The translations under genes and the position numbers were made by a program. A DNA stretch of 25,411 bases from Candidatus Methanomethylophilaceae archaeon (GTDB lineage: Archaea; Thermoplasmatota; Thermoplasmata; Methanomassiliicoccales; Methanomethylophilaceae). Positions 7,894 to 15,879 of this stretch are shown here, in pieces. The notes under the pieces are model-generated. The model was not told the DNA's origin, did no database searches, and saw only the letters and a list, made by a program, of their open reading frames with translations. Positions within the stretch are counted from its first letter, which is position 1. Each line of letters opens with the position of its first letter. Location of the stretch: assembly GCA_017455785.1 (NCBI GenBank), contig JAFSYZ010000297.1, forward strand, positions 1-25,411, in the 5' to 3' direction.

Positions 7894-9485
7894 TGGCAAA
7901 ATTGGGGGATTTCAAACTTCAGGGACTGAAGGACAGTAGGATATTCTACCTGAGGAATCCCCCAAAATTCGTTTACATCACGATGCTCGTGGTGATACTG
8001 GTCATCGCAGGAACGGTCACATGGTCCTGCACAGCGATCAAAGCGGAGGAGGTTGAGAACTCCGGTATCGTGGTGGATGCCGGCGTCAGCTCCATCTCCA
8101 ACGATGTCGCCGGTACGATCATCTCCATAGAGGTGGAGGAAGGCGATTTCGTATCCCTGGGAGATACCCTGATACAGTTGGATTCTTCGGCCGTCGTAGC
8201 GGAGAAGAACTCCTACCAGGAATCATTGAAATACTACAACAAAAGGGTAGTCCTGGTGGACAAGTTCATAGACTCGATAACCAACGATAAGCCCAATCCG
8301 TTCGTGGATTACGGCGATGAGAAGGAATTCTACGAGACCAGGCAGTCGTACGACAACGAACTGTCACAGACCAAAACGACAGATCAGAGCGATTCCATCA
8401 GACAGAAGTACCTCACCAACCTGTACTCCCAGAAGAGTACCTACGAGAAGGACATCAGGAACGCCGACACCTACAGGGAGATCCTCATTACTGACAACCA
8501 AAGGATCGGATGGATCGACAGGGCCGTGAACGCCGCCAGGAATGACGATAATAACCCGTTCAATGCCGACACGGAGAGGGAGTTCTACGACCTCTACGCC
8601 GATTACAAGACACTCTACGACAAGTACGTTGATCTGAGCGATCAAGAGGGCGGCAAGGCATACATGGCTTCCGCATACCAGACGAAAGAGACTTTCGTGA
8701 ACTCGATGTACACCCAACGTGCCTCCTTAGAAAAAGAGGTCACACAGGCCCAGTCCTACGTGGACAACGGCGATGTCTCAGCAGAACGCCTGAGGTATGC
8801 ACAGACGATGATAGACTCCCTCGAGAGATTATCGGTATCCAACCCGTTCGACCCCAAATCCACCAGTGATATTGAAGTGGAATACTACAACATGTTCGTC
8901 GCATACAACAACGAGCTGGTGCAGCTGGACCTGATGGACAAGACCGAAGCGATCAAGCTGAAGTACACCCAATCGATGAATTCCGATAAGAACAACTCGA
9001 ACGCGCAGATCCTCCAGTTGCAGACCAACATCACATCATGCGATACGAACATCGCGAAGTACACCATAACCGCGGCCACATCCGGTAACGTGCACTATGA
9101 CGTAAAGCTGCACGAGGGCGGGACACTCCAGGCCGGAACGGCCATAGGGAGCATCAACAGCGGTTCCGACAGACAGGTAGAATTGTACGTATCGGCACAC
9201 GACAGGGTGAGGCTCAACGTGGGTCAGGACTGTAAGTTCACCGTGGACGGACTGCTCCAAACAGAATTCGGCTGTGCAAGGGGACAGGTACTGTCCATCG
9301 CGGACGATGCTACCGTATCCGAAAAGGGAGCCTTCTTCAAGGTCATCGTGGCATTCGACAACGGTGTGCTGAAGGACAAGGACGGCAACCAGATCGAGAT
9401 TCTTAACGGTATGACCGTCAGGATGTGGATCGTCTACGAGAAGTGCACCTACATGGAATACTTCCTGGACAGGCTCGGATTCTGA
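7893..9485 (+). CDS. HlyD-family adaptor of the C39 exporter
   Basis: A 530-residue periplasmic-adaptor-type protein. The ATG overlaps the previous TGA by one base (TGATG). A membrane helix at ~26-50 follows a short cytoplasmic tail. Next come the first half of a lipoyl-like hairpin (~65-105, with AGTIISIEVEEGDFV), a long helical region (~105-390), the second lipoyl half (TAATSGNVHYDV, ~393-430) and a beta-barrel. The helical region has a three-fold repeat of ~90 residues, each centred on NPF (at 135, 221 and 317) followed by an EFY- or EYY-like element. In single-membrane bacteria such proteins (LcnD/ComB type) partner C39 exporters in bacteriocin release. Here it probably extends the export channel through the cell envelope. 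It is the last gene before a strong stem-loop. Confidence 0.92.
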   Translation: MAKLGDFKLQGLKDSRIFYLRNPPKFVYITMLVVILVIAGTVTWSCTAIKAEEVENSGIVVDAGVSSISNDVAGTIISIEVEEGDFVSLGDTLIQLDSSAVVAEKNSYQESLKYYNKRVVLVDKFIDSITNDKPNPFVDYGDEKEFYETRQSYDNELSQTKTTDQSDSIRQKYLTNLYSQKSTYEKDIRNADTYREILITDNQRIGWIDRAVNAARNDDNNPFNADTEREFYDLYADYKTLYDKYVDLSDQEGGKAYMASAYQTKETFVNSMYTQRASLEKEVTQAQSYVDNGDVSAERLRYAQTMIDSLERLSVSNPFDPKSTSDIEVEYYNMFVAYNNELVQLDLMDKTEAIKLKYTQSMNSDKNNSNAQILQLQTNITSCDTNIAKYTITAATSGNVHYDVKLHEGGTLQAGTAIGSINSGSDRQVELYVSAHDRVRLNVGQDCKFTVDGLLQTEFGCARGQVLSIADDATVSEKGAFFKVIVAFDNGVLKDKDGNQIEILNGMTVRMWIVYEKCTYMEYFLDRLGF

Positions 9486-9503
9486 TCCGCTTTATATCAT
9501 AAA

Positions 9504-9530
9504 CAGGGCCCCATCCATAATGGGGCCCTG
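9504..9530 (+). terminator. Perfect 11-bp stem-loop after the export operon
   Basis: CAGGGCCCCAT (9504-9514) and ATGGGGCCCTG (9520-9530) are exact inverted repeats with a 5-base loop, 18 bases after the HlyD stop. It probably marks the 3' end of the operon transcript or stabilises it; it is not followed by a strong T-tract. Confidence 0.7.
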
Positions 9531-9557
9531 GCTATCATCTTCGCGATCCTTCTATCC

Positions 9558-9567
9558 AATATTTTAG
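9558..9567 (+). promoter_or_regulatory. Weak TATA box candidate for the M50 protease
   Basis: AATATTTTAG lies 47 bases before the ATG at 9605 and after the preceding stem-loop, which suggests separate transcription of the protease gene. Confidence 0.35.
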
Positions 9568-9604
9568 GCAGAATACAAATACCACGTAATCATTCCTGTC
9601 GTGA

Positions 9605-11152
9605 ATGAATACGACCTATCTTATTCTGTTGGTCCTGCTGATCATCTACATCCCGACCTTCATATATGTCAAGAAGAGCGAGAAGGCCAAGGCATTGGGA
9701 TTCGTCACATCTGGTCCAATGATCATGATCAAGACTAAGATGGGCGTCAAGCTCATGGACAGGCTCTGTGTGTACAAACGCTTCTGGAGGTTCATGGGCG
9801 TTCTGTCCAGATTCATCACGCTTTTCCTGATGGTTTTCATCGTATCCATCGTCGTCATCGATCTTATCGCCATCCCGGGAATGACATCCACCGGTGGCCT
9901 GGGCATTGAATACGCACTTGCCATACCCGGACTCAACCCGATGCTCCCGTTGGTGTACGGATGGGTCGCATTGATCATCGCCATGGTCGTCCACGAGTTC
10001 GCTCACGGCGTACAGACCAGGGCCAACGACATGCAGGTGGAATCCACAGGAATCCTGCACTGTGTCGTCCCTCTCGGAGCGTTCGTCGAGCCGAACGAGG
10101 AACAGGTGCAGAAGTGCAGCAGGCAGGCCAGGATGGACCTGTATGCAGCTGGAATCACCACGAACTTCATCCTTGCCATGATCGTATTCATAATTATGTG
10201 CGCTGGGATGACCGGAGGTCTCACCACCCAATACGGTGACAACCCGTCCATATATGCAGTATCAGGGTCATCCCCCGGTTTCGATTCGGGGATCCCGACA
10301 TCAGCCATAATCACCGATATCGACGGTAACGCTGTCACATCTGTCGCCCAGCTGTATGAATTCATCGATGACAATTACTGCAAGGACTACGAGATATCCT
10401 ACGTGTATTGGGATATGAACTTCACTAAAACGGTAACGATGGGGACATATGTCGAAGGTGTGGTCAAAGGATCGCCATCAGACGGATTGATACAGAAGGG
10501 TACCTTCCTGTTAGGTATATCCGATACCGATTCGGAAACGATAACGACATACTTCGGAACACCGACTTCCTTCACATCGTTCATGAAGACCACACATCCT
10601 GGCGATATGTACAAGTTCTACACCATGGACTACAAGACCGGTGATGAGGAGATACTGCTGATCACACTGGGCGAGAGGAACGGCTACGGATATGCAGGTA
10701 TCAGCACATCCCTGTCAGGATTCTCGTTCATCACTCCGAATAACGCGGTCAACGTAGCGGTCGATCCGTTCTACAACTGCAACACCATCCAGGAGAAGGC
10801 GATGGGTATGCTCTCATATGTAGGACATGCGTTCAACGGATTCTCCCCCGTGCCAGAGGCCACCCACTGGTGGTACCACAGCACAATACTCCCCGATGAG
10901 ATATTCTGGCCCTTTATGACGCTGCTGTATTGGATATTCTGGCTGAACATCGTACTTGCGATAACCAATGCCATCCCGGCCGTACCGTTCGACGGAGGAT
11001 TCCTGTTCTCCGGAGGAATAGATTACATCCTGGAGAAACTCGGTATGAAGAACCAGGAGAAGAGGGACAAGATCAACGATAACATCGTCAAGGTCGTATC
11101 GGCGTTCATGATATTCGCCTTGGCTTTGGTGATTATCATAATGGTCATCTGA
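9605..11152 (+). CDS. M50 (site-2-type) membrane metalloprotease with PDZ-like region
   Basis: A 515-residue polytopic protein. A helix at residues 5-22 and another at ~72-92 precede the zinc motif HEFAH (H130, E131, H134) inside a hydrophobic segment. The second M50 signature, NAIPAVPFDGG (N455 to G465, D463 as third zinc ligand), is in a late helix. Between them are ~270 extracytoplasmic residues with one good PDZ-like part (around PGFDSGI ... IITDIDGNAV) and a second weaker one (VVKGSPSDGLI). This is the composition of archaeal S2P-like intramembrane proteases, which cut transmembrane segments of regulators or remnant signal peptides. All catalytic residues are present. It lies downstream of the export operon but behind a stem-loop, so a link with export is only positional. 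It runs into the convergent mptE gene with an 8-base overlap. Confidence 0.93.
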   Translation: MNTTYLILLVLLIIYIPTFIYVKKSEKAKALGFVTSGPMIMIKTKMGVKLMDRLCVYKRFWRFMGVLSRFITLFLMVFIVSIVVIDLIAIPGMTSTGGLGIEYALAIPGLNPMLPLVYGWVALIIAMVVHEFAHGVQTRANDMQVESTGILHCVVPLGAFVEPNEEQVQKCSRQARMDLYAAGITTNFILAMIVFIIMCAGMTGGLTTQYGDNPSIYAVSGSSPGFDSGIPTSAIITDIDGNAVTSVAQLYEFIDDNYCKDYEISYVYWDMNFTKTVTMGTYVEGVVKGSPSDGLIQKGTFLLGISDTDSETITTYFGTPTSFTSFMKTTHPGDMYKFYTMDYKTGDEEILLITLGERNGYGYAGISTSLSGFSFITPNNAVNVAVDPFYNCNTIQEKAMGMLSYVGHAFNGFSPVPEATHWWYHSTILPDEIFWPFMTLLYWIFWLNIVLAITNAIPAVPFDGGFLFSGGIDYILEKLGMKNQEKRDKINDNIVKVVSAFMIFALALVIIIMVI

Positions 11153-11783
11153 GGGAGGAGATTATCCTTTCCGCCCACTTCAGTTTCTTTGCCTTTACCG
11201 TGAGGTCGGAACCGTCCTTGTATGAAGGATGCTGGAAATCGAACCCTATCAGTTCGATATCGTCGACACCGAAATGCTTCGCCATACAGTATGCACGGTC
11301 GCCGTCGGTGAATCCGCCGTAGTTGCGAAGTAAGTTGTCGGGTTTGGACTGTGTAGTAAGAACAACCTTTCCGGTGAATGATTTAGCATACTTCATTATG
11401 GCATCCGCATTGTCACCGTGAGCATGTATCAATGTCACAGCACCTTCTTTGGATGCTTCGATCTGAGCATCCACATTACCGTCCAGATCCGTCACGACGA
11501 TATCAGGTACGATACCATTGTCCATCAACACAGACGTCGCAGATCCCGCTGATATCAGCGTACCGTCGAACTCCTTTCCAAAGATCTCATCCTTCAGACT
11601 GTCCGCGGCACCGAATATGATAACATGTTCCTTCAGCACATCGGCCAACTCATCATCCGTGATGATATCGGCATTGAGCATCAACGTACGTAATAATCTC
11701 GATGAGGTCTCATCCTGCATCCTGCTGTAACCGAAGTCGGAAAGGATCTCCCGATATATCGGGTCCCAATCCTCATACCTCAT
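11145..11783 (-). CDS. mptE: 6-hydroxymethyl-7,8-dihydropterin pyrophosphokinase, archaeal MptE type
   Basis: A 212-residue protein of the DUF115/MptE family, which transfers pyrophosphate from ATP to 6-hydroxymethyl-7,8-dihydropterin in the synthesis of tetrahydromethanopterin-type or folate cofactors. Visible family features are GAADSL near residue 59, SAGSAT near 78, TDLDG (98-102), HAHGDN (120-125) and a C-terminal GFDF. Length is normal. Its ATG lies inside the 3' end of the DUF373 gene (11-base overlap), so the two are co-translated. Its stop overlaps the end of the convergent M50 gene by 8 bases. Confidence 0.9.
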   Translation of the reverse strand: MRYEDWDPIYREILSDFGYSRMQDETSSRLLRTLMLNADIITDDELADVLKEHVIIFGAADSLKDEIFGKEFDGTLISAGSATSVLMDNGIVPDIVVTDLDGNVDAQIEASKEGAVTLIHAHGDNADAIMKYAKSFTGKVVLTTQSKPDNLLRNYGGFTDGDRAYCMAKHFGVDDIELIGFDFQHPSYKDGSDLTVKAKKLKWAERIISSLR

Positions 11784-12909
11784 CAGGAACCGCCTCTGCG
11801 GCCTTGGGTTGGAACAATCTCTTGAACATTATGGCTATGCTGCTGGACATGATCATGAGGACGACTCCGACGATCACCTCGATCATTACCAATGATGAGT
11901 CGATGAGGAAGAATCCCATGTAACTCCTCAGGAAGTCGGTGACGGCCTGCATGACGAAGGCGATACCGAATCCCATGATCACCGATGTCAATACACCGTA
12001 ATCGAACGCCTTGTACTCCACCAGCTGGTTAACAGCCCTACCTGCCTGCGAGAACAGTACGGAGAATGCCACCGGCCATATCATGTTGGATATGAACAGC
12101 AGCGCAAGATACAGGAAACCGTTCCCGAGGTAATCCTTCACCGAATAGAATGATAGCACAACACCGAGCGCGAAGATCGCTACCGCTAACAGTGTGAATG
12201 CTGCTGAAACACTGTTCTCACGAACCTGCTGTTTCCAGCTGTCGATCCTATTCAGAACGGCATCGGTCCCATCATAGGCGTAATTCAGGATCAGGATACC
12301 GATGATCAGGACCACCAACGGTGCCGTCATGTTGAACAGGTACGAGGACGATTCCGTTACCGAGAATGCCGATACATCGGCTATGATGTAGATCAGTGCT
12401 ATCAAAGTGATCAGCGCACCTATGGGTGCGAGGAACCTCTTCTTCTTGGCAGGATCGGATAGTGTCTTGGATACGATGTACACGAAACCCTCGATACCAG
12501 GGGTCTGCTTGACATAGACCTTCTTGACGGATGATATCTTCAGATGTGTCGTGATAATAGGATAAACGTACTCATCCTCCGCACCGTCACTGACAAGCAC
12601 GGCATATTCTGGAGATACCTTCTCGATAACCTCGTCCAATTCCTTCGTCAGAGCTTCATCGGACCTGTGTCCGACGGTCTTGTCACCGCATATAAGGGCG
12701 ATCTCGACGTCCTTGCCTTCGGCCTTCATCTCGTTGTATATCTTTATTCCAGCGAAAAGACCGTTGACATCGGAGTCCTCGGGATCGTTCACTCCCAGGT
12801 CGACAGCTGCCACTAATGCATCCTGAAGACCAATGACGGGAGTGTTCACACTGCCCTTGACACCGAAGTCGTCGTCCCTGTCGACGACCAGGACCAATGT
12901 CTTTGCCAC
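11773..12909 (-). CDS. DUF373 family membrane protein
   Basis: A 378-residue archaeal protein of unknown function. The N-terminal ~160 residues are soluble and open with the family's typical LVLVVDRDDDFG; conserved pieces GLFAGIKIYNEM and SDGAEDEYVYPII follow. The C-terminal half has about six membrane helices. The only usable start is GTG at 12909; no ATG precedes the conserved N-terminus. A TATA box 24-32 bases upstream would place transcription at or beside that GTG, so the mRNA is probably leaderless. DUF373 is widespread in archaea, and here it is paired with mptE; whether that pairing has meaning is not known. Confidence 0.9.
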   Translation of the reverse strand: MAKTLVLVVDRDDDFGVKGSVNTPVIGLQDALVAAVDLGVNDPEDSDVNGLFAGIKIYNEMKAEGKDVEIALICGDKTVGHRSDEALTKELDEVIEKVSPEYAVLVSDGAEDEYVYPIITTHLKISSVKKVYVKQTPGIEGFVYIVSKTLSDPAKKKRFLAPIGALITLIALIYIIADVSAFSVTESSSYLFNMTAPLVVLIIGILILNYAYDGTDAVLNRIDSWKQQVRENSVSAAFTLLAVAIFALGVVLSFYSVKDYLGNGFLYLALLFISNMIWPVAFSVLFSQAGRAVNQLVEYKAFDYGVLTSVIMGFGIAFVMQAVTDFLRSYMGFFLIDSSLVMIEVIVGVVLMIMSSSIAIMFKRLFQPKAAEAVPDEV

Positions 12910-12922
12910 GTGCCGTAATTGT

Positions 12923-12940
12923 CTTTATAAAGATATATAA
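12923..12940 (-). promoter_or_regulatory. TATA boxes for the DUF373-mptE operon
   Basis: On the minus strand, TTATATATC (12940-12932) is followed by CTTTATAAAG (12932-12923). The first is correctly placed for transcription at the GTG start 12909, giving a leaderless message. Confidence 0.6.
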
Positions 12941-13143
12941 CCACCCATATTGGATGGATTTCTAAGCGTCAATACCTGCTCGTCGATCGAGATGTTGATC
13001 CAGCATTTATGATTGAACCTTATGCTTTTGAGCACAACCATCTAGCATGCGTTGTATTTACCTAGGTTGAAATCATATTCATGGAGAACATTCGATCCAA
13101 ATGTGGACAACCCTCCTTTCCATGTAACTCTTCCAGTAACGTA

Positions 13144-13152
13144 TTATAAAAC
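13144..13152 (+). promoter_or_regulatory. TATA box for the metal-dependent hydrolase
   Basis: TTATAAAAC is centred 25 bases before the ATG at 13173, the spacing expected for a leaderless archaeal transcript. Confidence 0.6.
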
Positions 13153-13172
13153 TAAAGCACGATAACCGCCCC

Positions 13173-13817
13173 ATGCAGATCACATGGCACGGACACTCCT
13201 GCTTCGAATTCTCAAATGGTGAGACCACGGTCGTCATCGATCCACATGACGGTAAATCCATAGGTATCAGACCGCCTTCGGTGACAGCTGACATAGTCCT
13301 GATGTCCCACGATCACTATGACCACAACGCATCAAGAGCTATAGCAGGAGAGCACAAGGACCACAAGTTCCACAACGGAAGATTCGAATGCCGCGGTATC
13401 CAATTCTATGGGTATTCCACATTCCATGATACCGAGAAGGGAGCCAAAAGAGGTCTGAACACGATCTACAAGTTCACCATGGATGACATCTCGATATGTC
13501 ATTGCGGCGATCTCGGTGACATCCCCAACGATCAGGTCATGAAGCAGATACATGACATAGACATCCTGCTGTTACCCGTGGGCGGATACTACACAATGGA
13601 ACTCGATGTCATCAAGAGATTCATCCAAATGGTGAATCCTACCATCGTCATACCGATGCACTACCGCACCGGTGGTCTGACCATCGATATCAGCAGCATC
13701 GACGGTTTTCTGAATATGATACCTGAGGATAATGTGGTCTATGTCGGGAATTCCATTGATATCCTCAAAGAGGACATTGTGGGAACAAAAGAATGCTGGG
13801 TCTTCGACAGGAAATGA
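13173..13817 (+). CDS. UPF0173 / UlaG-like metallo-beta-lactamase-fold hydrolase
   Basis: A 214-residue cytoplasmic protein. It begins with the family's characteristic WHGHSCFEF and has the metal-binding motif SHDHYDHN (45-52; ligands H46, H48, D50, H51), later GDLGD and PMHYRTGG, which supply further ligands. The fold hydrolyses phosphoesters, lactones or similar bonds with two metals; the natural substrate of UPF0173 proteins is not established. Length is typical. It is a single gene with its own promoter, converging on the eif6 cluster with no gap. Confidence 0.9.
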   Translation: MQITWHGHSCFEFSNGETTVVIDPHDGKSIGIRPPSVTADIVLMSHDHYDHNASRAIAGEHKDHKFHNGRFECRGIQFYGYSTFHDTEKGAKRGLNTIYKFTMDDISICHCGDLGDIPNDQVMKQIHDIDILLLPVGGYYTMELDVIKRFIQMVNPTIVIPMHYRTGGLTIDISSIDGFLNMIPEDNVVYVGNSIDILKEDIVGTKECWVFDRK

Positions 13818-14483
13818 TCAGTCCAGCAGATCGAGGGCGTCCTCGATCTTGCCCATCTCGATAGGTGTGGACAGATCCCCGACGACGGCACCCTTGCTGT
13901 TAGCGACTATACCGGGAGATACGAACCTCACACCGTGGTTCACTGTCGTCCTGACGACGTTATCGACCTTCAGGACATCCTTCACCAGTTTGATGTCCTC
14001 TTCTGTAGCGTCAACATAGATTGCAGCGCCCTTGTTGGTCGCCCTACAAACGGAACCGACGGTGACGATATCCGCTATGGTGCCCTTGACACATTCCACG
14101 CCCAGGACATCCTCGATCTGCTTCAGCGTCTTCTTGTCTACCTCAGGATTGACGATCGCACCCTTGTCGTTGACAAGTATGTTGTTACCTGCGGCGTTCA
14201 GTTTATCTTCAAGAAGGGCCACAGGGATCTTGGAACTGATCAATTCCAGTTCCCTCTCCCCTGCAAGCCCTGAGACAATGGCGCCGTTGGAGTTCATGGC
14301 CATGAGCGAGCCGACAACGAAGCTGTCGGCGACCGTGGTCCTGATCACCTCGACGTCCAATATCCTCTCGATGTCGTTGACGAACTCGTCGACGGCATCA
14401 TGAGCTACGAATGAGAGACGCTCGTTGGCGACTGCGAACACCCCTATGTTGGGGCTACCTGCGCAGCTCGAGCGTCTCATCAT
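13818..14483 (-). CDS. eif6: Translation initiation factor aIF6
   Basis: The protein matches aIF6, the anti-association factor that binds the large ribosomal subunit near L14/L24 and blocks joining of the small subunit. It has the family's pseudo-symmetric repeats, with GSPNIGVFAV at the start and repeated NxxGAIV/NDKGAIV/NSKGAVV elements. A frame from GTG 14492 is open, but ATG 14483 is preferred: it has GAGTGA (14494-14489) five bases upstream and gives the usual short N-terminus. From the GTG the overlap with rpl31e would be GTGA. It is the last gene of the ribosomal cluster. Confidence 0.95.
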   Translation of the reverse strand: MMRRSSCAGSPNIGVFAVANERLSFVAHDAVDEFVNDIERILDVEVIRTTVADSFVVGSLMAMNSNGAIVSGLAGERELELISSKIPVALLEDKLNAAGNNILVNDKGAIVNPEVDKKTLKQIEDVLGVECVKGTIADIVTVGSVCRATNKGAAIYVDATEEDIKLVKDVLKVDNVVRTTVNHGVRFVSPGIVANSKGAVVGDLSTPIEMGKIEDALDLLD

Positions 14484-14488
14484 TGCGA

Positions 14489-14776
14489 TCACTCTTTTAC
14501 AGTTTTGGATTCAACGAGAGATACCTCACAAAGTCCGTCGTCAAACTTGACGGCCTTCACGGTGATCTTGTGGGGCGGGTTCTGCATTCCCCTCTCCCAG
14601 ATCTTCTCGTTGAGTGACTTGTCGATCCAGACCTTGTCCTCGTCGACCTTCATGTGCCTTACGATGTTCGCCTTGATCTCCTTGATAGCACGTGCTGCTC
14701 TCTTGGTCCTGGGCGCCATCTTGGTGGCTCTCATAGGGATCGTAATGATCCTCTCTACCTCATCACTCATTTTCAT
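14489..14776 (-). CDS. rpl31e: Ribosomal protein L31e
   Basis: A 95-residue basic protein matching eL31 of the large subunit, near the tunnel exit. Recognisable parts are the N-terminal beta strand ERIITIPMR, the basic helix RTKRAARAIKEIK and KVWIDKSLNEKIWERG. ATG 14776 is taken, but ATG 14770 is also possible. It follows rpl39e after three bases and precedes eif6, the usual archaeal order. Confidence 0.96.
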   Translation of the reverse strand: MKMSDEVERIITIPMRATKMAPRTKRAARAIKEIKANIVRHMKVDEDKVWIDKSLNEKIWERGMQNPPHKITVKAVKFDDGLCEVSLVESKTVKE

Positions 14777-14779
14777 CCC

Positions 14780-14935
14780 TCACTCTTTGATCTTGCTCAT
14801 GCGCCAGGACCTTCTCTTAGGGTGACGAAGGAACTGCCTGTTTGTCTTGATCATAACCCAGGCGGGAACACGGCGATTCTGGTTCGTCAGTTTGTTGAGC
14901 CTGGCTTTCATGGCTGGCGGTTTTGTTGATGACAT
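14780..14935 (-). CDS. rpl39e: Ribosomal protein L39e
   Basis: A 51-residue, very basic protein: ATG at 14935-14933, TGA at 14782-14780. It starts [15 protein letters not shown], contains [14 protein letters not shown] and ends with [18 protein letters not shown] sequence, matching eL39 (usually 50-51 residues), which lines the exit tunnel. A GAGGAG ribosome-binding site lies about seven bases upstream. It lies between the PDCD5-like gene and rpl31e as in many archaea, and is short enough to be missed by length cut-offs. Confidence 0.96.
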   Translation of the reverse strand: MSSTKPPAMKARLNKLTNQNRRVPAWVMIKTNRQFLRHPKRRSWRMSKIKE

Positions 14936-14937
14936 GA

Positions 14938-15279
14938 TTATCTCCTCTCGATTTTGATCTCCCTGTGTTGTGGGGCGACCCTTCTAAGGATGTCTCTCAG
15001 CATGGCGTCGTTGACGACTCCCTGTAGTCTTCCTGATTGTGCAAGCTGAATGAGCTGCATCTCGACCATATTGGCGAGCTCCGGGTTTGCTACCCTTACG
15101 TTTGCGATCCTGTCCCTCGCTTCGGGGGTGAGGATCTGTCTCAATATGGCCTGTTTCTGGATTTCCATCTGTCTGCGCTGATCCTCAGCGGCCTGCTGCT
15201 GTGCAAGTGCCTGCTGCTGGTTAGCCTGCATCTCTGCAAGTTTCCTTTGTCTCAATGCTTCCAATTCAGGGTCTTCCAT
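14938..15279 (-). CDS. PDCD5-family DNA-binding protein
   Basis: A 113-residue protein of the archaeal PDCD5/TFAR19 family: acidic start ([13 protein letters not shown]), a Gln/Ala-rich helix, then the core helices [25 protein letters not shown] and [12 protein letters not shown]. Family members bind double-stranded DNA non-specifically and are linked to ribosomal genes; the exact role is unsettled. Although the frame extends to GTG 15288, the ATG at 15279 is chosen because GAGGTG (15293-15288) sits eight bases before it and the GTG would be part of that site. Confidence 0.95.
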   Translation of the reverse strand: MEDPELEALRQRKLAEMQANQQQALAQQQAAEDQRRQMEIQKQAILRQILTPEARDRIANVRVANPELANMVEMQLIQLAQSGRLQGVVNDAMLRDILRRVAPQHREIKIERR

Positions 15280-15287
15280 GCCGATCA

Positions 15288-15293
15288 CACCTC
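15288..15293 (-). promoter_or_regulatory. Ribosome-binding site that fixes the PDCD5-like start
   Basis: GAGGTG on the minus strand, eight bases before ATG 15279. It overlaps the possible GTG start, which makes that GTG unlikely. Confidence 0.7.
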
Positions 15294-15720
15294 AGGCCTT
15301 CATCTCGTCATAAACCTCTTTGGCGGCGTTGTCCAGAAGGGACATTCCGCTGGGGCTGATAGCACGGCCCTGCTTGTCTTTGGAGACAAGGTAGCCAGCC
15401 TGTTCGAGCTGAATCATACATTTTCTAGCGATGTTACGGCTTCCCTTTACCGCTCTGTTGGGCATTGTTCCCTTGTCGCGGTATCCACCGTACTCTGCAG
15501 CGAGTCTTGAGGATCCCATAGGGCCTTTCACGTAGAGCTTCCTCAGAATGGAGGCGGACCTGGTGTACCACCAGTCCTCCTGCGAGGGAGCCTTCTCTGT
15601 GTGCACTCCGGTCTTCACAAACTCAGCCCACTCAGGGGGCACGATGGCGGAATTCTCTTTGAGCTTTCCTGCCACTTTGAGAATGAGTTTCTCGGCGGGC
15701 ACGTCATAGACGGTTACCAT
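15292..15720 (-). CDS. rps19e: Ribosomal protein S19e
   Basis: A 142-residue protein matching eS19 of the small-subunit head. Signature parts are VPPEWAEFVKTGVHTEKAP, DWWYTRSASILRKLY and the winged-helix end RKCMIQLEQAGYLV. AGAGG lies about seven bases before the ATG. It heads the cluster S19e - PDCD5 - L39e - L31e - aIF6, whose order is a strong archaeal marker. Confidence 0.97.
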   Translation of the reverse strand: MVTVYDVPAEKLILKVAGKLKENSAIVPPEWAEFVKTGVHTEKAPSQEDWWYTRSASILRKLYVKGPMGSSRLAAEYGGYRDKGTMPNRAVKGSRNIARKCMIQLEQAGYLVSKDKQGRAISPSGMSLLDNAAKEVYDEMKA

Positions 15721-15783
15721 TTTATTACCTCTTTTTCTGCATATGCCGTCTCGACATTGCAGTGAGCGTTGGTATATGGATTC

Positions 15784-15792
15784 GGTATATAA
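15784..15792 (-). promoter_or_regulatory. TATA box for the rps19e cluster
   Basis: TTATATACC on the minus strand, about 65 bases before the rps19e start, leaving a leader of ~40 bases with the ribosome-binding site. A second A/T-rich box lies at 15799-15810. Confidence 0.55.
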
Positions 15793-15850
15793 GCGTGTCT
15801 ATATATTAAAAGAAAAAGAAAGGACTGGATGCACACACCACCACTCACTC

Positions 15851-15859
15851 TTTTATAAC
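15851..15859 (+). promoter_or_regulatory. TATA box for ubiX
   Basis: TTTTATAAC is centred 25 bases before the ATG at 15880, predicting a leaderless transcript. Confidence 0.6.
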
Positions 15860-15879
15860 CATCGGTCGATGATGATGAC

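Larger units (their letters stand above)
12910..13172. other. 263-base divergent intergenic region
   Basis: The longest gene-free stretch of the window. It holds the two divergent promoters listed separately. The middle (12960-13120) shows no supported gene, tRNA or repeat; the short reading frames there have no recognisable content. Confidence 0.6.

Noticed and set aside
12960..13120. Middle of the divergent intergenic region as a small gene or RNA
   Set aside because: Short frames have no ribosome-binding site or recognisable content, and only small accidental palindromes are present.
13079..13294. Minus-strand frame covering the start of the metal-dependent hydrolase
   Set aside because: It overlaps a convincing gene and its promoter, and its translation shows no known features.
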